Source of the DNA: Streptomyces fradiae
Lineage (GTDB): Bacteria > Actinomycetota > Actinomycetes > Streptomycetales > Streptomycetaceae
Assembly (NCBI RefSeq): GCF_041270065.1
Contig: NZ_CP065958.1
Span: 6,138,001-6,202,000 of the forward strand
Length of the DNA stretch: 64,000 nt
Direction: 5' to 3'
Shown here: positions 9,689-18,045 of the stretch, piece after piece
How the letters are laid out: each line of letters starts with the position of its first letter
Position numbering within the stretch: position 1 is the stretch's first letter
Notes under the pieces: generated by a model
The model's database searches: none
Seen by the model: the letters and a program-made list of their open reading frames with translations, nothing else
Told to the model about the DNA's origin: nothing
Made by a program: the position numbers and the translations under genes

Positions 9689-10614
9689 GACGCCACCTGC
9701 CCCGCGACGGGCACACCGCCGCGGACGAAGCGCTCCTCGTCCTGCTTCAGTTCGGCGAGACCCTGCAGGGAGAAGACCGTGGAGAGCGGGGCGATCCGCT
9801 CCTCGATCGCCGTGCTGCGGCCGTCGCGGAGGATCGCGTCGAAGGCCTGGGTGACCGCGCTGATCGCCGCCCGCAGGCCGTGGTTGGCGTAGATGACCAT
9901 CTTCGCGCCGGCCGCGCCCAGTTCGGCGGCGGTGATCGTGTGGTACGTGGTGGGCACCACGACCACCGGGACGTCCGGGCGCCAGTGGCGCAGGAATTCG
10001 AGGACGGGCCTGGGGGCGTCGCCCTTGGCGTGGATGAGGACGGCGTCCGCCCCGGCCTCCGCGTACGCCTCGCCCCGCGCCAGTGCCTCGTCCATGCCGC
10101 GGCCGGCGATGAGGGCCTCGATGCGGGCGATGACCATGAGGTCGCCGCTGTGCCGGGCGCTCCGCGCCGCTTCGATCTTCCCGCAGAACTCGTCCACCGG
10201 GGTGAGGTCCTGGCGTCCCGGGACGAAGCTGTTCACCTTGGGGAACACCTTGTCCTCGATGCTGACGGCGGCGATGCCCGCCCGCTCGTACCGCCGGACC
10301 ATGTGCATGACGTTGAGTGCGTTGCCGTATCCCGTGTCGCAGTCCGCGACCAGGGGGACGTCCACGGCGGCGGCCATCGCGCCGGCCACCGCGAGCAGTT
10401 CCGACATGGTGAGCAGATCGCAGTCGGGAAGCCCCTGCGAGGCCGAGATCTCCAGTCCGCTCGACCACACGCCGTCGAACCCCGCCCGCTCCGCCAGGCG
10501 CGCTCCGAGCGGATTGTGGGCGCCGGCCAGGCGGACGACCCCGGGGCGTGCGAAGAGCTCCCGCAGCCGGGCGGCCCCGGTGTGCGTGCGGCTGGTGGTG
10601 GTGTCGGGCGTCAT
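9685..10614 (-). CDS. pepM: Phosphoenolpyruvate phosphomutase
   Basis: 309-residue member of the isocitrate lyase/PEP mutase superfamily. It carries the diagnostic EDK-x5-NS signature (EDKVFPKVNS) that separates true PEP mutases from lyases, and the Mg-binding ADCDTGYGN segment. It converts phosphoenolpyruvate to phosphonopyruvate, the committing step of nearly all phosphonate biosynthesis. The start has a strong AGGGGGA ribosome site. An 88-bp gap separates it from the upstream membrane hydroxylase gene, so a second internal promoter is possible. Confidence 0.96.
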   Translation of the reverse strand: MTPDTTTSRTHTGAARLRELFARPGVVRLAGAHNPLGARLAERAGFDGVWSSGLEISASQGLPDCDLLTMSELLAVAGAMAAAVDVPLVADCDTGYGNALNVMHMVRRYERAGIAAVSIEDKVFPKVNSFVPGRQDLTPVDEFCGKIEAARSARHSGDLMVIARIEALIAGRGMDEALARGEAYAEAGADAVLIHAKGDAPRPVLEFLRHWRPDVPVVVVPTTYHTITAAELGAAGAKMVIYANHGLRAAISAVTQAFDAILRDGRSTAIEERIAPLSTVFSLQGLAELKQDEERFVRGGVPVAGQVAS

Positions 10615-10702
10615 GAAGTTCCCCCTGTCGTCGGAATTCTCGAAGTGCCGGATCCGGTCACGGCCGGAGCCCCGGGTGTCCTACGCCGGAGCCCCGGGTC
10701 TG

Positions 10703-11602
10703 TCACGCCGGGATGTGGTCCGTCGCCGGTGCCGGACCGGCGTTCCCGAGGTCCCGGGCGGGCCGCCAGCCGGGCGGACCGAAGACGTAGCCGGCCCGGT
10801 CGCGCCAGCTGCGTGCCCGGCGGATGTCCTGGATCATCCGGGCGAACTCGTGCCACTGGATGCGCCAGACGCTGTGGGTCTCCAGCTGCTTCGTCAGGCC
10901 GTAGGTGGGACGGTGGAGTTCGGGCTGGAAGGTGCCGAACATGCGGTCCCAGATGATGAGGATGCTGCCGTAGTTCTTGTCGAGGTACTCCGGGTCGCTG
11001 CCGTGGTGCACCCGGTGGTGGGAGGGCGTGACGAAGACGGCCTCGACGACCCGGGGCAGCTTGCCGATCTTCTCGGTGTGGGCGAAGAGCCCGTAGATGA
11101 GGTGGACCGAGTGCATCGTGAAGACGAGCACGGGCGGCACGCCCATCAGGGGGAGGGGCAGCCACATCAGCTTCTCGAACCACTGGGCCCATTTGCGGCG
11201 CAGGGCGACCGACACATTGAGGTACTGGCTGGAGTGATGGACCTGGTGGCCGGCCCAGAGGAGCCGGATCCGGTGCGTCATCCGGTGGTAGACGTAGATC
11301 GTGAGGTCGACCGCGAAGAACAGGACGACCCACGTGTACCAGGCGTCCGCGGGCAGTTGGAACGGGGCCACGGAGGTGTAGAGCCAGGCGTAGAACACCA
11401 GGGCCGCGGTGCGCAGCACGCTGGAGACGACCAGGGCGCCGAGTCCGGTGACGATGTTCGCCCGGGTGTCCCGATGGTCGAAGCGTTTCGTCTCGTCGCG
11501 GTCGAGGCGGATGGCCACGAACTCGACGAGGATGATCAGGGCGACCACGGGCAGCGCGTAGACCACCGGGTCGTGCAGTCGTTCCGAGAGCTGAGAGAAC
11601 AA
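10703..11602 (-). CDS. Fatty acid hydroxylase / sterol desaturase family membrane protein
   Basis: 299-residue non-haem di-iron membrane oxidase. Four to five hydrophobic segments surround the three histidine clusters of the family: HRMTH, HQVHH and HHRVHH. Such enzymes hydroxylate or desaturate lipids, including sterols, ceramides, fatty acids and alkylglycerols. The start is a TTG with GGGG about 9 nt upstream. It sits 27 bp after the PlsC gene and upstream of pepM on the same strand, which suggests that its substrate is a glycerolipid, perhaps one carrying a 2-AEP headgroup; this is inferred from context. Confidence 0.88.
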   Translation of the reverse strand: MFSQLSERLHDPVVYALPVVALIILVEFVAIRLDRDETKRFDHRDTRANIVTGLGALVVSSVLRTAALVFYAWLYTSVAPFQLPADAWYTWVVLFFAVDLTIYVYHRMTHRIRLLWAGHQVHHSSQYLNVSVALRRKWAQWFEKLMWLPLPLMGVPPVLVFTMHSVHLIYGLFAHTEKIGKLPRVVEAVFVTPSHHRVHHGSDPEYLDKNYGSILIIWDRMFGTFQPELHRPTYGLTKQLETHSVWRIQWHEFARMIQDIRRARSWRDRAGYVFGPPGWRPARDLGNAGPAPATDHIPA

Positions 11603-11629
11603 GGGATTCCCCGTGGAGCGTCGGGCCGC

Positions 11630-12316
11630 TCAGCGGCTGGTGTTCCCGGCCGGCGCCTTGTCCTTCGAGGCGAACCGGCCGACGTATTCGAGTCCCGACA
11701 GTTCCTGGATCTGCCGCATGATCTCGTCGGTGACAGAGCGGCGCAGCTTCGGGTCGCGCTCGGATCCGACGTGCTCGGGGAAGAGCATGGGCTTCCCGAA
11801 GTGCATGTCGAACCGGACCGGCCGGGGTACGAGGCTGCCGAGCGGCTGTACGTCCGCGGTGCCGGCCAGACCGCACGGCACCACCGGCGCGCCGGTCGCC
11901 ATGGCCAGCCAGCCCACCCCCGTCTTGCCCCGGTAGACGCGCCCGTCCGGGGAGCGGGTGCCTTCGGGGTGAATGCCGAAGACGCGTCCCTCCTCGATGA
12001 CTTCGCGCGCCTGCTCCAGCGCGGCGACGCCGCCCGGGCCGCCGTCCCGGTCCACCGGGACGATGCCCACGGCGCTGAAGAAGACCTTGCTGACGAGCCC
12101 CTTCGGACCGGTGCCGGTGAGCCGCTCGGCCTTTCCGATGAAGCAGACCGGCCGCTTGGTGGCCAGCGAGATGAAGACGTGGTCCGAGAACGACAGATGA
12201 TTCGCCGCGATGATGCACGGCCCGGATTCCGGAATGTTCTCGATTCCGGTGATGCGGGGCCGGAAGAATATGCGCATCATAACGGCCAGAATTGCCCTGA
12301 GTGATGACCGGAGCAT
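11630..12316 (-). CDS. 1-acyl-sn-glycerol-3-phosphate acyltransferase (PlsC family)
   Basis: 228 residues. Transfers an acyl chain to the sn-2 position of lysophosphatidate or a related acceptor at the inner membrane. It has the catalytic H-x4-D motif (NHLSFSDH), the phosphate-binding EGTRS block and the third and fourth family blocks (GAPVVPCGL). Start chosen at an ATG 17 codons inside a longer open frame, just before the hydrophobic N-terminal segment. First gene of the leftward run that ends in the phosphonate enzymes. As a second PlsC beside a di-iron lipid hydroxylase it points to a special lipid. Confidence 0.88.
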   Translation of the reverse strand: MLRSSLRAILAVMMRIFFRPRITGIENIPESGPCIIAANHLSFSDHVFISLATKRPVCFIGKAERLTGTGPKGLVSKVFFSAVGIVPVDRDGGPGGVAALEQAREVIEEGRVFGIHPEGTRSPDGRVYRGKTGVGWLAMATGAPVVPCGLAGTADVQPLGSLVPRPVRFDMHFGKPMLFPEHVGSERDPKLRRSVTDEIMRQIQELSGLEYVGRFASKDKAPAGNTSR

Positions 12317-12487
12317 GGTCCGCCTAGGTGTGTTGGCAGGTACGTGGGAATGCGGCGACTGTAGCAACGGGGGGCGGGAATTCCGCTAAAGGACGGCTAA
12401 CCGGTGGGGTAAGCGGGGCCGGGCACGGTGCCCGCTGAGGTGAATAATTCGGCCGCGGTGCCGTTTGCCGGCCAGGGGATTACCGGC
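12317..12487. promoter_or_regulatory. Divergent promoter region with 11-bp-spaced CTAA repeats
   Basis: Between the leftward plsC operon and the rightward P450. On the plus strand CTAA occurs at 12386 and again at 12397, exactly 11 bp apart, with GTAA 12 bp further on; read leftward these are TTAG and TTTAG repeats like those in the two promoters near 20150 and 39240. A possible leftward -10 box (TACAGT) lies at 12363-12358. The repeats may be SARP heptads, but they sit further from a -10 box than in the other two sites, so this is the weakest of the three. Confidence 0.4.
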
Positions 12488-13759
12488 ATGGTGGACCGCA
12501 TGACGAACCACGCCTTACGCCCGGTCGACGCATTGTTCACGTCCGGGGTCCGGGAGAACCCCGTCCCGGTCTACCGTGCCTTGCACGCGGGCGGGCCGGT
12601 GCACCGGCTGAACGACGAGTGGGTGGTCGTCTGCGGGTACGCGGAGGCGGACGAGGTGCTGCGCAGTCCCGTCTTCCAGGTCAAGGACAGCGCGTTCCGC
12701 GAGCGGACCCGGCCGGGGTGGATCGCCGCACACCCCTCGGCGGCCATGATCGGCGACTCGGTCATACGGGCCCGGGCACCGCACCACGAACGCGTCCGGC
12801 GGCTGCTGAGCCGGCCGCTGACCTCCCGCCGGGTGGCCGGACTGCGGGAGGCCGCGCTCGGTCACACCCGCCGCCTCCTGGACGGCCTGGCCGAACGGGC
12901 GGCCGGCGGTGGGCCGGTGGACTTCGTGGACGGCTTCGCCTATCCGCTGCCCATCGCGCTGATCTGCGAGCTGCTGGGCGTGCCCGCCGGGGACCGCGGC
13001 TGGTTCCGCGACCGGGCCACGGACCTCTCGTACGTGCTCGAACCCGCGGGCCGGGAACGCGACCTGAGCAGGGCCGACGCCGCGGCGAGCGGACTGATGG
13101 AGTACTTCGCGGGTCTTGTCGGCGAGCGGCGCGCGCGGCCGGAACAGGACCTGATCAGTTCCCTGGTCCAGGTGAGCGACGCCGACGCCGGCGCCGGCGC
13201 CGACGCCAACGCCGACGCCGACGGCGCACGGCTCGGCGAGCGCGAACTGGTGGTGAACCTGGTGCTGATGCTCGCCGCGGGCTTCGAGACCACCGCGAGC
13301 CTGCTGGCCAACGGGCTCGGCGTGCTCCTCGACCGGCCGGCCGACCGGGACCGGATCGCCCGGGACCCCGCGGCCGCGGCGGCCTGTGTGCAGGAGGTGC
13401 TGCGCCACGACCCGCCCGCGCAGGTCACCGACCGGTGGGCGACCGAGGACACGGCGCTCGGCGGCATGCGGATCGCCGAGGGCACCCAGGTGCTTGTCCT
13501 CCTCGGCGCGGCGAACCGGGATCCCCGCCGCTTCTCCGACCCCGACGTCTTCGACCCCGGCCGCCCCGCAGGTCCGTCGCTCTCCTTCGGCGCCGGACCG
13601 CATTTCTGCCTGGGCTCCGCGCTCGCCCGTATGGAGGCGGAAGTCGCTTTCCACGAGCTGTTCGCGCGATTTCCCGCGATGGCGCTCGCCGGGACGCCCT
13701 CGCGCACCGACCGGCTGGCTCTGCGGGGATATGCGTCCCTGCCGGTGACCCTCGGCTGA
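12488..13759 (+). CDS. Cytochrome P450 (bacterial class I)
   Basis: 423-residue soluble P450 with the oxygen-activation helix (AAGFETTAS), K-helix ExxR (EVLRHDPP) and haem-binding loop (FGAGPHFCLGSALARME). Low-complexity DADAGAGADANADAD between the F/G region and I-helix comes from GCCGAC-type DNA repeats at about 13180-13225. Start uncertain: ATG 12488 is used (AGGGG upstream), ATG 12500 or GTG 12428 are alternatives. A TTA leucine codon at 12515-12517 makes expression a candidate for bldA control. It lies between the phosphonate operon and the SARP gene; either pathway could use it. No ferredoxin gene is nearby. Confidence 0.93.
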   Translation: MVDRMTNHALRPVDALFTSGVRENPVPVYRALHAGGPVHRLNDEWVVVCGYAEADEVLRSPVFQVKDSAFRERTRPGWIAAHPSAAMIGDSVIRARAPHHERVRRLLSRPLTSRRVAGLREAALGHTRRLLDGLAERAAGGGPVDFVDGFAYPLPIALICELLGVPAGDRGWFRDRATDLSYVLEPAGRERDLSRADAAASGLMEYFAGLVGERRARPEQDLISSLVQVSDADAGAGADANADADGARLGERELVVNLVLMLAAGFETTASLLANGLGVLLDRPADRDRIARDPAAAAACVQEVLRHDPPAQVTDRWATEDTALGGMRIAEGTQVLVLLGAANRDPRRFSDPDVFDPGRPAGPSLSFGAGPHFCLGSALARMEAEVAFHELFARFPAMALAGTPSRTDRLALRGYASLPVTLG

Positions 13760-14257
13760 GACACGACCGGCGCGATGCGAACTCGCCCGGCGGTGTGTGC
13801 AAGATCACCTCGGCTTCCGCTCCGCTTCGCCTTTGCTCCGGCAGACACCGCGCAGGTCCAGGCCATGCCCGGGGGATGTGGCCCGGCTCCGGTTGTGCTC
13901 CGCTAAAGCGGCAGAAAAACCAGACCGCGCGGTACGGTTGAACTTGGCGAAGAGTTTACCCGGCTGGATCAGTGTGTCACTTTCCGCCGCTCCCGATCGG
14001 TGTCGCATGCGGGTGGAGAAGCGGTCCCTGCGAGGCGCGGAGAGCTGGGATCGGTAGTAAATGTCCTGATTGGTGCCTTGTGGCGCGGTCATTGTACGAG
14101 AATGGTGCCGCGTAAGGGCAATTTGCGTTCGCGGCCGAAACTTGACGGCCCCGGTTCCTTCTGCTGAAGATCAAACCGGCCGCGCGGTTCGTGCGGTCGG
14201 CGTCACGTGTGTGCACCGTTCAGTTGCGCAACTGTGCACACATGGCAAGTAGGGGGA
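13760..14257. promoter_or_regulatory. Intergenic region upstream of the SARP gene
   Basis: 498 bp without a supportable gene and with visibly lower GC than its surroundings. It holds a small palindrome CCGCTAAAGCGG at 13900-13911, a TTGACG hexamer at 14142-14147 that could be a -35 box, and the nested palindrome annotated separately at 14208-14242. No terminator hairpin is obvious after the P450. Confidence 0.5.
14208..14242. promoter_or_regulatory. Nested palindrome, probable operator of the SARP gene
   Basis: A perfect 14-bp palindrome CAGTTGCGCAACTG (14221-14234) is enclosed by a second inverted repeat TGTGTGCA (14208-14215) and TGCACACA (14235-14242); the two halves differ only by a 5-bp insert on the left. 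It ends 15 bp before the SARP ATG and just before its AGGGGG ribosome site. The position suits a repressor site or an mRNA hairpin over the leader. The nearby FadR-type regulator is one candidate ligand-responsive protein, but no consensus proves it. Confidence 0.55.
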
Positions 14258-15064
14258 ATGTTCGTGAAGATACAAATTCTTGGACCACTCGAAGTGAAGA
14301 ACGACGACGGAGAGGGGGTAACTCCTAGCCCCCTGAAGCTCCGTTCCCTTCTCGCGGCGCTGTGCGTCAGTTCCGACCGTCCGGTCACCGCACCGCACCT
14401 GATCGATGTGCTGTGGTCGGACGAGCCGCCGCGCACGGCGTCCACCGCCCTGCAGGTCTATGTCTCGAAATTGCGCAAGCATTTCCAGGGCGTCGGAATC
14501 GACCCGGGCGTGCTCGCGACCACGCCGTCCGGCTATGTGTTCCGCCCGGGCGCCCAGGTGATGGACTGCGACGGCTTCGACTCACTGGTGGCGAAGGCCC
14601 GTTCCGCGGCCGCGGCCGGCCGCGCGGAGGAAGCGGCGAGCGTGTTCTCGGAGGCCTTGGCCCTCTGGAACGGACCGGCGCTCGCCGACCTCCGGGACGT
14701 GCCGGCCCTGCGGGACTACGCCCAGCAGATGGACGAGCGGCGCAACGCGGTGTACGAGCAGTGGCTCGAGCTCGAGATCGGCCTTGGGCGCCACTCGATG
14801 CTGACCAGCGAGCTGTACGGGCTCATCGCCGAGAAGCCGATCTGGGAGAACCTCTACTTCTTCCTGATGATCGCCCTCTACCGCAGCGGCCGCATCTCCG
14901 AATGTCTGGACGTCTACAACCGCATCCGGCGCATTCTCATCGAGGAACTGGGCATGGAGCCCGGCCCGCGGCTGCAGAACCTGCATCACGCCGTGCTGTC
15001 CAGGGAGCCGTGGCTGGAGCCGTCCGCCGCGCCGCTGGCGGCCGTGGGCGCGCGGGCATCGTGA
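14258..15064 (+). CDS. SARP-family transcriptional activator
   Basis: 268 residues, the size of small SARPs such as ActII-ORF4. N-terminal OmpR-like winged helix (residues 1-95, IQILGPLEV through TTPSGYVFRPG) and C-terminal bacterial transcriptional activation domain (about 100-255). SARPs activate biosynthetic operons by binding direct heptads at 11-bp spacing next to the -10 box. ATG start with AGGGGG 5 nt upstream. Its likely targets here are the divergent promoters at about 20150 and 39240. It converges on the GntR gene, whose stop is 7 bp away. Confidence 0.95.
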   Translation: MFVKIQILGPLEVKNDDGEGVTPSPLKLRSLLAALCVSSDRPVTAPHLIDVLWSDEPPRTASTALQVYVSKLRKHFQGVGIDPGVLATTPSGYVFRPGAQVMDCDGFDSLVAKARSAAAAGRAEEAASVFSEALALWNGPALADLRDVPALRDYAQQMDERRNAVYEQWLELEIGLGRHSMLTSELYGLIAEKPIWENLYFFLMIALYRSGRISECLDVYNRIRRILIEELGMEPGPRLQNLHHAVLSREPWLEPSAAPLAAVGARAS

Positions 15065-15071
15065 CGGCCCG

Positions 15072-15758
15072 TCAACCCGCCGCCGCGGGGACCGTGTTCC
15101 GCTGTCGCAGCAGCGCGGACAGATGGGCGCCCGCCTCGGCCGCCGCCCGCTCGGCGTCGCCGGCCCGCACCGCTTCCAGAAGCCTGCGGTGGAAGGCGAG
15201 TCCGGGCTCGGCGCCGCACGGATCCACGCAGGTCAGCACGCTGGCCAGCACCGCCTCGTAGAAACCGCGGTACAGGCCGGCCAGGACGCTGTTCCCCGTG
15301 AACTCCACGAGCGCCATGTGGAACGCGGTGTCCAGCTGCGCCAGGGTCTCCCACCGGCCCGCCCGCGCCACCGCCTCGCACTCCGCGAGCCGGGCCTCAA
15401 GGGCCCGCAGACCGTCCTCGTTCCGCACGTCGGCCGCGAGCCGCGCCGCCTCGACCTCCAGGCCGCGCCGCACCTGGAGCACGTCGCGCAGCTCGGCCGT
15501 GCGCAGGCGGCGCAGGGCGCCGGACAGCTCGCTGGTGGCCCGTACATACGTGCCGCTGCCCTGCCGCACCTGGAGGAGACCGGAATGCGAGAGCGCCCGG
15601 ACCGCCTCGCGGACGGTGTTGCGGGCCACCTGGAGTTCGTCGGCGAGCACCGGTTCGGTGGGGATGCGGTGGCCCACCGGCCAGGCGCCGGCGGTGATCC
15701 GCTGCCGCATGTGCTCGATCACCTGGTCGACCAGGAGGGCGCGGCGGACCGCCGTCAC
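15072..15758 (-). CDS. GntR/FadR-family regulator
   Basis: 228 residues. N-terminal GntR winged helix (residues 10-75, with PTEPVLADELQVARNTVREAVRAL) and an all-helical FCD effector domain (about 85-215) whose metal-binding residues include the DTAFHMAL and FHRRLLEA histidines. FCD proteins usually sense small carboxylic acids, so an aryl acid or a pathway intermediate could be the ligand. GTG start overlapping the thioesterase stop codon, so both genes are co-translated. Confidence 0.92.
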   Translation of the reverse strand: MTAVRRALLVDQVIEHMRQRITAGAWPVGHRIPTEPVLADELQVARNTVREAVRALSHSGLLQVRQGSGTYVRATSELSGALRRLRTAELRDVLQVRRGLEVEAARLAADVRNEDGLRALEARLAECEAVARAGRWETLAQLDTAFHMALVEFTGNSVLAGLYRGFYEAVLASVLTCVDPCGAEPGLAFHRRLLEAVRAGDAERAAAEAGAHLSALLRQRNTVPAAAG

Positions 15759-16519
15759 GACGAGAGCCTCGCCTCGAGCTCGGAATTCAGCACGGAGAGG
15801 AACGTCTCCGCATTGTCCCGGAGGAAGAAATGTCCGCCCTCGATCTCATGACAGCGGAAGCCCGCCGTGGTCTGCTCGGCCCAGGCGCGCACGTGCTCGA
15901 TCGGCGCGAGCCGGTCGCCGGGGCTGGTGAAGGCCGTGATCGGGTACGGCAGCGGAGCCTCGTCGCGGTACCGGTAGGTGTCCACCACCGCCAGGTCGGC
16001 CCGCAGCGTCCGTACCACCATCGCGCGCAGCTGCTCGTCCTCGAAGACCCAAGCCGGCGTGCCGTGCATCTCCATCACCCGCTGGACGAACTCCTCCTCC
16101 GGGAGGTGGTGGATGGCGGGCCACGGCGGCGTGATCTGCGCCGCTCCGCGGCCCGACACGATGACGAACTCGGGCGCCGGGCAGCCCTCGGCGCGCAGCC
16201 ACCGCGCGGTCTCGAAGGCCAGCAGGCTGCCCATGCTGTGCCCGAAGAGGGCGTAGGGCCGGTCGGTGCGCCCGGCCAGTACGGTGCCGAGCCGGGCGAC
16301 CACGTCGTCGAGCCGCCGCGCCGGCTCCTCGCGGAACCGCTCCTCGCGGCCGGGCAGTTGTACGGCGTTGACCTCCACCCCGGCCGGCAGCCGGTGCGCC
16401 CAGCCGCGGTACATGGACGCGCCGCCGCCCGCGTACGGCACGCAGAAGAGCCGCAGCCGGGCATCGGTGTCGGGCCGGGGGGTGATCAGCCACGGGCTCG
16501 TGCGGTTCGTGGTTTCCAT
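15755..16519 (-). CDS. Type II (editing) thioesterase
   Basis: 254-residue alpha/beta hydrolase. Nucleophile serine in GHSMGS, the family start CVPYAGGGASMYRGW and the catalytic histidine in IEGGHFFL are all present. TEII enzymes clear stalled or wrong acyl groups from carrier proteins of NRPS/PKS lines. In this cluster it could also free the product of the one-module PKS, which has no thioesterase domain of its own. ATG with GGAG 8 nt upstream. Confidence 0.93.
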   Translation of the reverse strand: METTNRTSPWLITPRPDTDARLRLFCVPYAGGGASMYRGWAHRLPAGVEVNAVQLPGREERFREEPARRLDDVVARLGTVLAGRTDRPYALFGHSMGSLLAFETARWLRAEGCPAPEFVIVSGRGAAQITPPWPAIHHLPEEEFVQRVMEMHGTPAWVFEDEQLRAMVVRTLRADLAVVDTYRYRDEAPLPYPITAFTSPGDRLAPIEHVRAWAEQTTAGFRCHEIEGGHFFLRDNAETFLSVLNSELEARLSS

Positions 16520-16554
16520 GGTGTTCTCCGGGACCTTTCCGTGGGTGGGCGAGC

Positions 16555-17112
16555 TCAGCGCGTCGTGGCGGCGGGCAGCCGGCCGGCGCAGGTGTCCAGG
16601 GCGTCCGCGACGGTGCGCACCTGCCGTACCGCCGCCAGCGAGCGCTCCGTCACGAACCCGCGCGCCCGGGCGTCGGCGACCCAGCCGAGCAGGCCGCCGA
16701 AGTGGTCGTCGGGGTCGAGCAGGACGAGGGGTTTGGCGTGCGCCCCGACCATGCGTTCCGTCCAGGCCGTGAAGATCTCGTCGCAGGTGCCGAGGCCGCC
16801 CGGCAGCGCGAGCAGCGCGTCGGCCTCGTCGCACATCCGCTGCTTGCGGGCGCTCATGCCCCGGGCGACCACCAGCCGGTCGCTGTCCCGGTCGGCGCGG
16901 TGCAGCAGCGAGTCCGAGACGATCCCGACCGTCTGCCCGCCGGCCGCCCGCGCGGCGGCGGCCACCGCGCCCATCATCGAGACGTGCTCGCCGCCGGAGA
17001 CCAGCGTCCAGCCGCGGGCGGCGACCGCCGTGCCCACCTCTTCGGCCAGCCGGACGTACCGGGCGTCGACCGCGTCCGAGGAGCTGCAGAAGACACACAC
17101 CGAAAGAGCCAT
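16555..17112 (-). CDS. LOG/TIGR00730-family phosphoribohydrolase, possibly acting on nicotinate mononucleotide
   Basis: 185 residues, Rossmann-like. LOG enzymes cleave the N-glycosidic bond of nucleoside 5'-monophosphates, giving free base and ribose 5-phosphate. The catalytic/phosphate block PGGLGTCDE and the MSARKQRM arginine-lysine pair are conserved, but the usual SGGG-x-x-GLMG loop reads SGGEHVSMMG, which suggests a changed substrate. Next to private nadABC genes, cleavage of nicotinate mononucleotide to nicotinate would supply the aryl-AMP ligase. That role is inference; a plain nucleotide-salvage role is the alternative. It starts 54 bp from the divergent PPTase gene. Confidence 0.85.
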   Translation of the reverse strand: MALSVCVFCSSSDAVDARYVRLAEEVGTAVAARGWTLVSGGEHVSMMGAVAAAARAAGGQTVGIVSDSLLHRADRDSDRLVVARGMSARKQRMCDEADALLALPGGLGTCDEIFTAWTERMVGAHAKPLVLLDPDDHFGGLLGWVADARARGFVTERSLAAVRQVRTVADALDTCAGRLPAATTR

Positions 17113-17166
17113 GGAAACCGTCCCGTCCGATCCGTTGTGCACAGGAGTCAAAGGAGTGGTGCTCGC

Positions 17167-18045
17167 GTGAGGGCCGTCGTCGAGAAGAGTGCGGAACTGC
17201 CGCACGGGACCGTCCACGTGTGGTGGGGGACGGTGGGCGAGCTGCGCCCGCACCACCGCGACCTGCTCGGCGCGGAGGAGCGGGAGCGCCTCGCGCAGCT
17301 GGTCAGGCCCGATGCGGTGGCCCGGTTCGTGATGGGCTGCGCCCTGATCAGACGGGCCGTGGGCGGCTACACGGGCCTCGCGCCCCGTGACGTACCGGTC
17401 GTCCGGGCCTGCGACGGATGCGGCGGACCGCACGGCAAGCCCCGGGTGGCCCTGGACGAGTCCTTCGAACTGTCCCTGTCCCACTCGGGCGACCACATCG
17501 CCCTCGCCGTGGCCCGGGAGACACCCGTGGGCATCGACGTCGAGTGCGACGACGGAACCATCGACCTGCCGGGACTCGCGCCCCGCATGCTGGCGCCCGC
17601 GGAGACGGCCGCCTACCGGGAGCTCCCGGAAACCGCGCGCCGGCGCCGGCTGCTCTCGGTGTGGACGTGCAAGGAGGCGGCACTGAAGGCGACCGGTGAC
17701 GGACTGCGGTTCCCCATGAACCGGCTGGGCGTCGACGATCCGGAGGGCGCGCCGCGGCTCACGCACTGGGAGGGCCGGCCCGGGCTCGCCGAGGAGATGC
17801 GGCTGGCCCGGCTCGACGCGCCGCCCGGCTACGCCGCGGTGCTCGCCGTGCTCGGACCGCCCGGATTCGCCGTACGGCACGGGGAGTTCGCGGACCTGAC
17901 CGGGGCCGACGCGCCTCATGAGCGGGCGGCCCGGTCGGCCGCCACCAGCCGCGCGGCCTCGGCCCGCAGCGCCACCTTGTTCACCTTGCCGACGCCGGCC
18001 AGCGGCAGCGCCTCCACCGGTACGAGCCGCTCCGGCAGCTTGTAG
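17167..18045 (+). CDS. 4'-phosphopantetheinyl transferase (Sfp type)
   Basis: 292 residues. Transfers phosphopantetheine from CoA to the carrier serine of the PKS, NRPS and free carrier proteins. It has the Mg-binding GIDVE motif and the WTCKEAALK signature. The GTG start has AGGAG 10 nt upstream. Its last 130 bp overlap the convergent ligase 1 gene on the other strand; the terminal 40 residues are low-complexity Ala/Ser/Thr and probably dispensable. Confidence 0.94.
   Translation: MRAVVEKSAELPHGTVHVWWGTVGELRPHHRDLLGAEERERLAQLVRPDAVARFVMGCALIRRAVGGYTGLAPRDVPVVRACDGCGGPHGKPRVALDESFELSLSHSGDHIALAVARETPVGIDVECDDGTIDLPGLAPRMLAPAETAAYRELPETARRRRLLSVWTCKEAALKATGDGLRFPMNRLGVDDPEGAPRLTHWEGRPGLAEEMRLARLDAPPGYAAVLAVLGPPGFAVRHGEFADLTGADAPHERAARSAATSRAASARSATLFTLPTPASGSASTGTSRSGSL

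Noticed and set aside
12428..12487. GTG 12428 start for the first P450
   Set aside because: No ribosome site before it and the extra residues are not P450-like; ATG 12488 is better placed after AGGGG.
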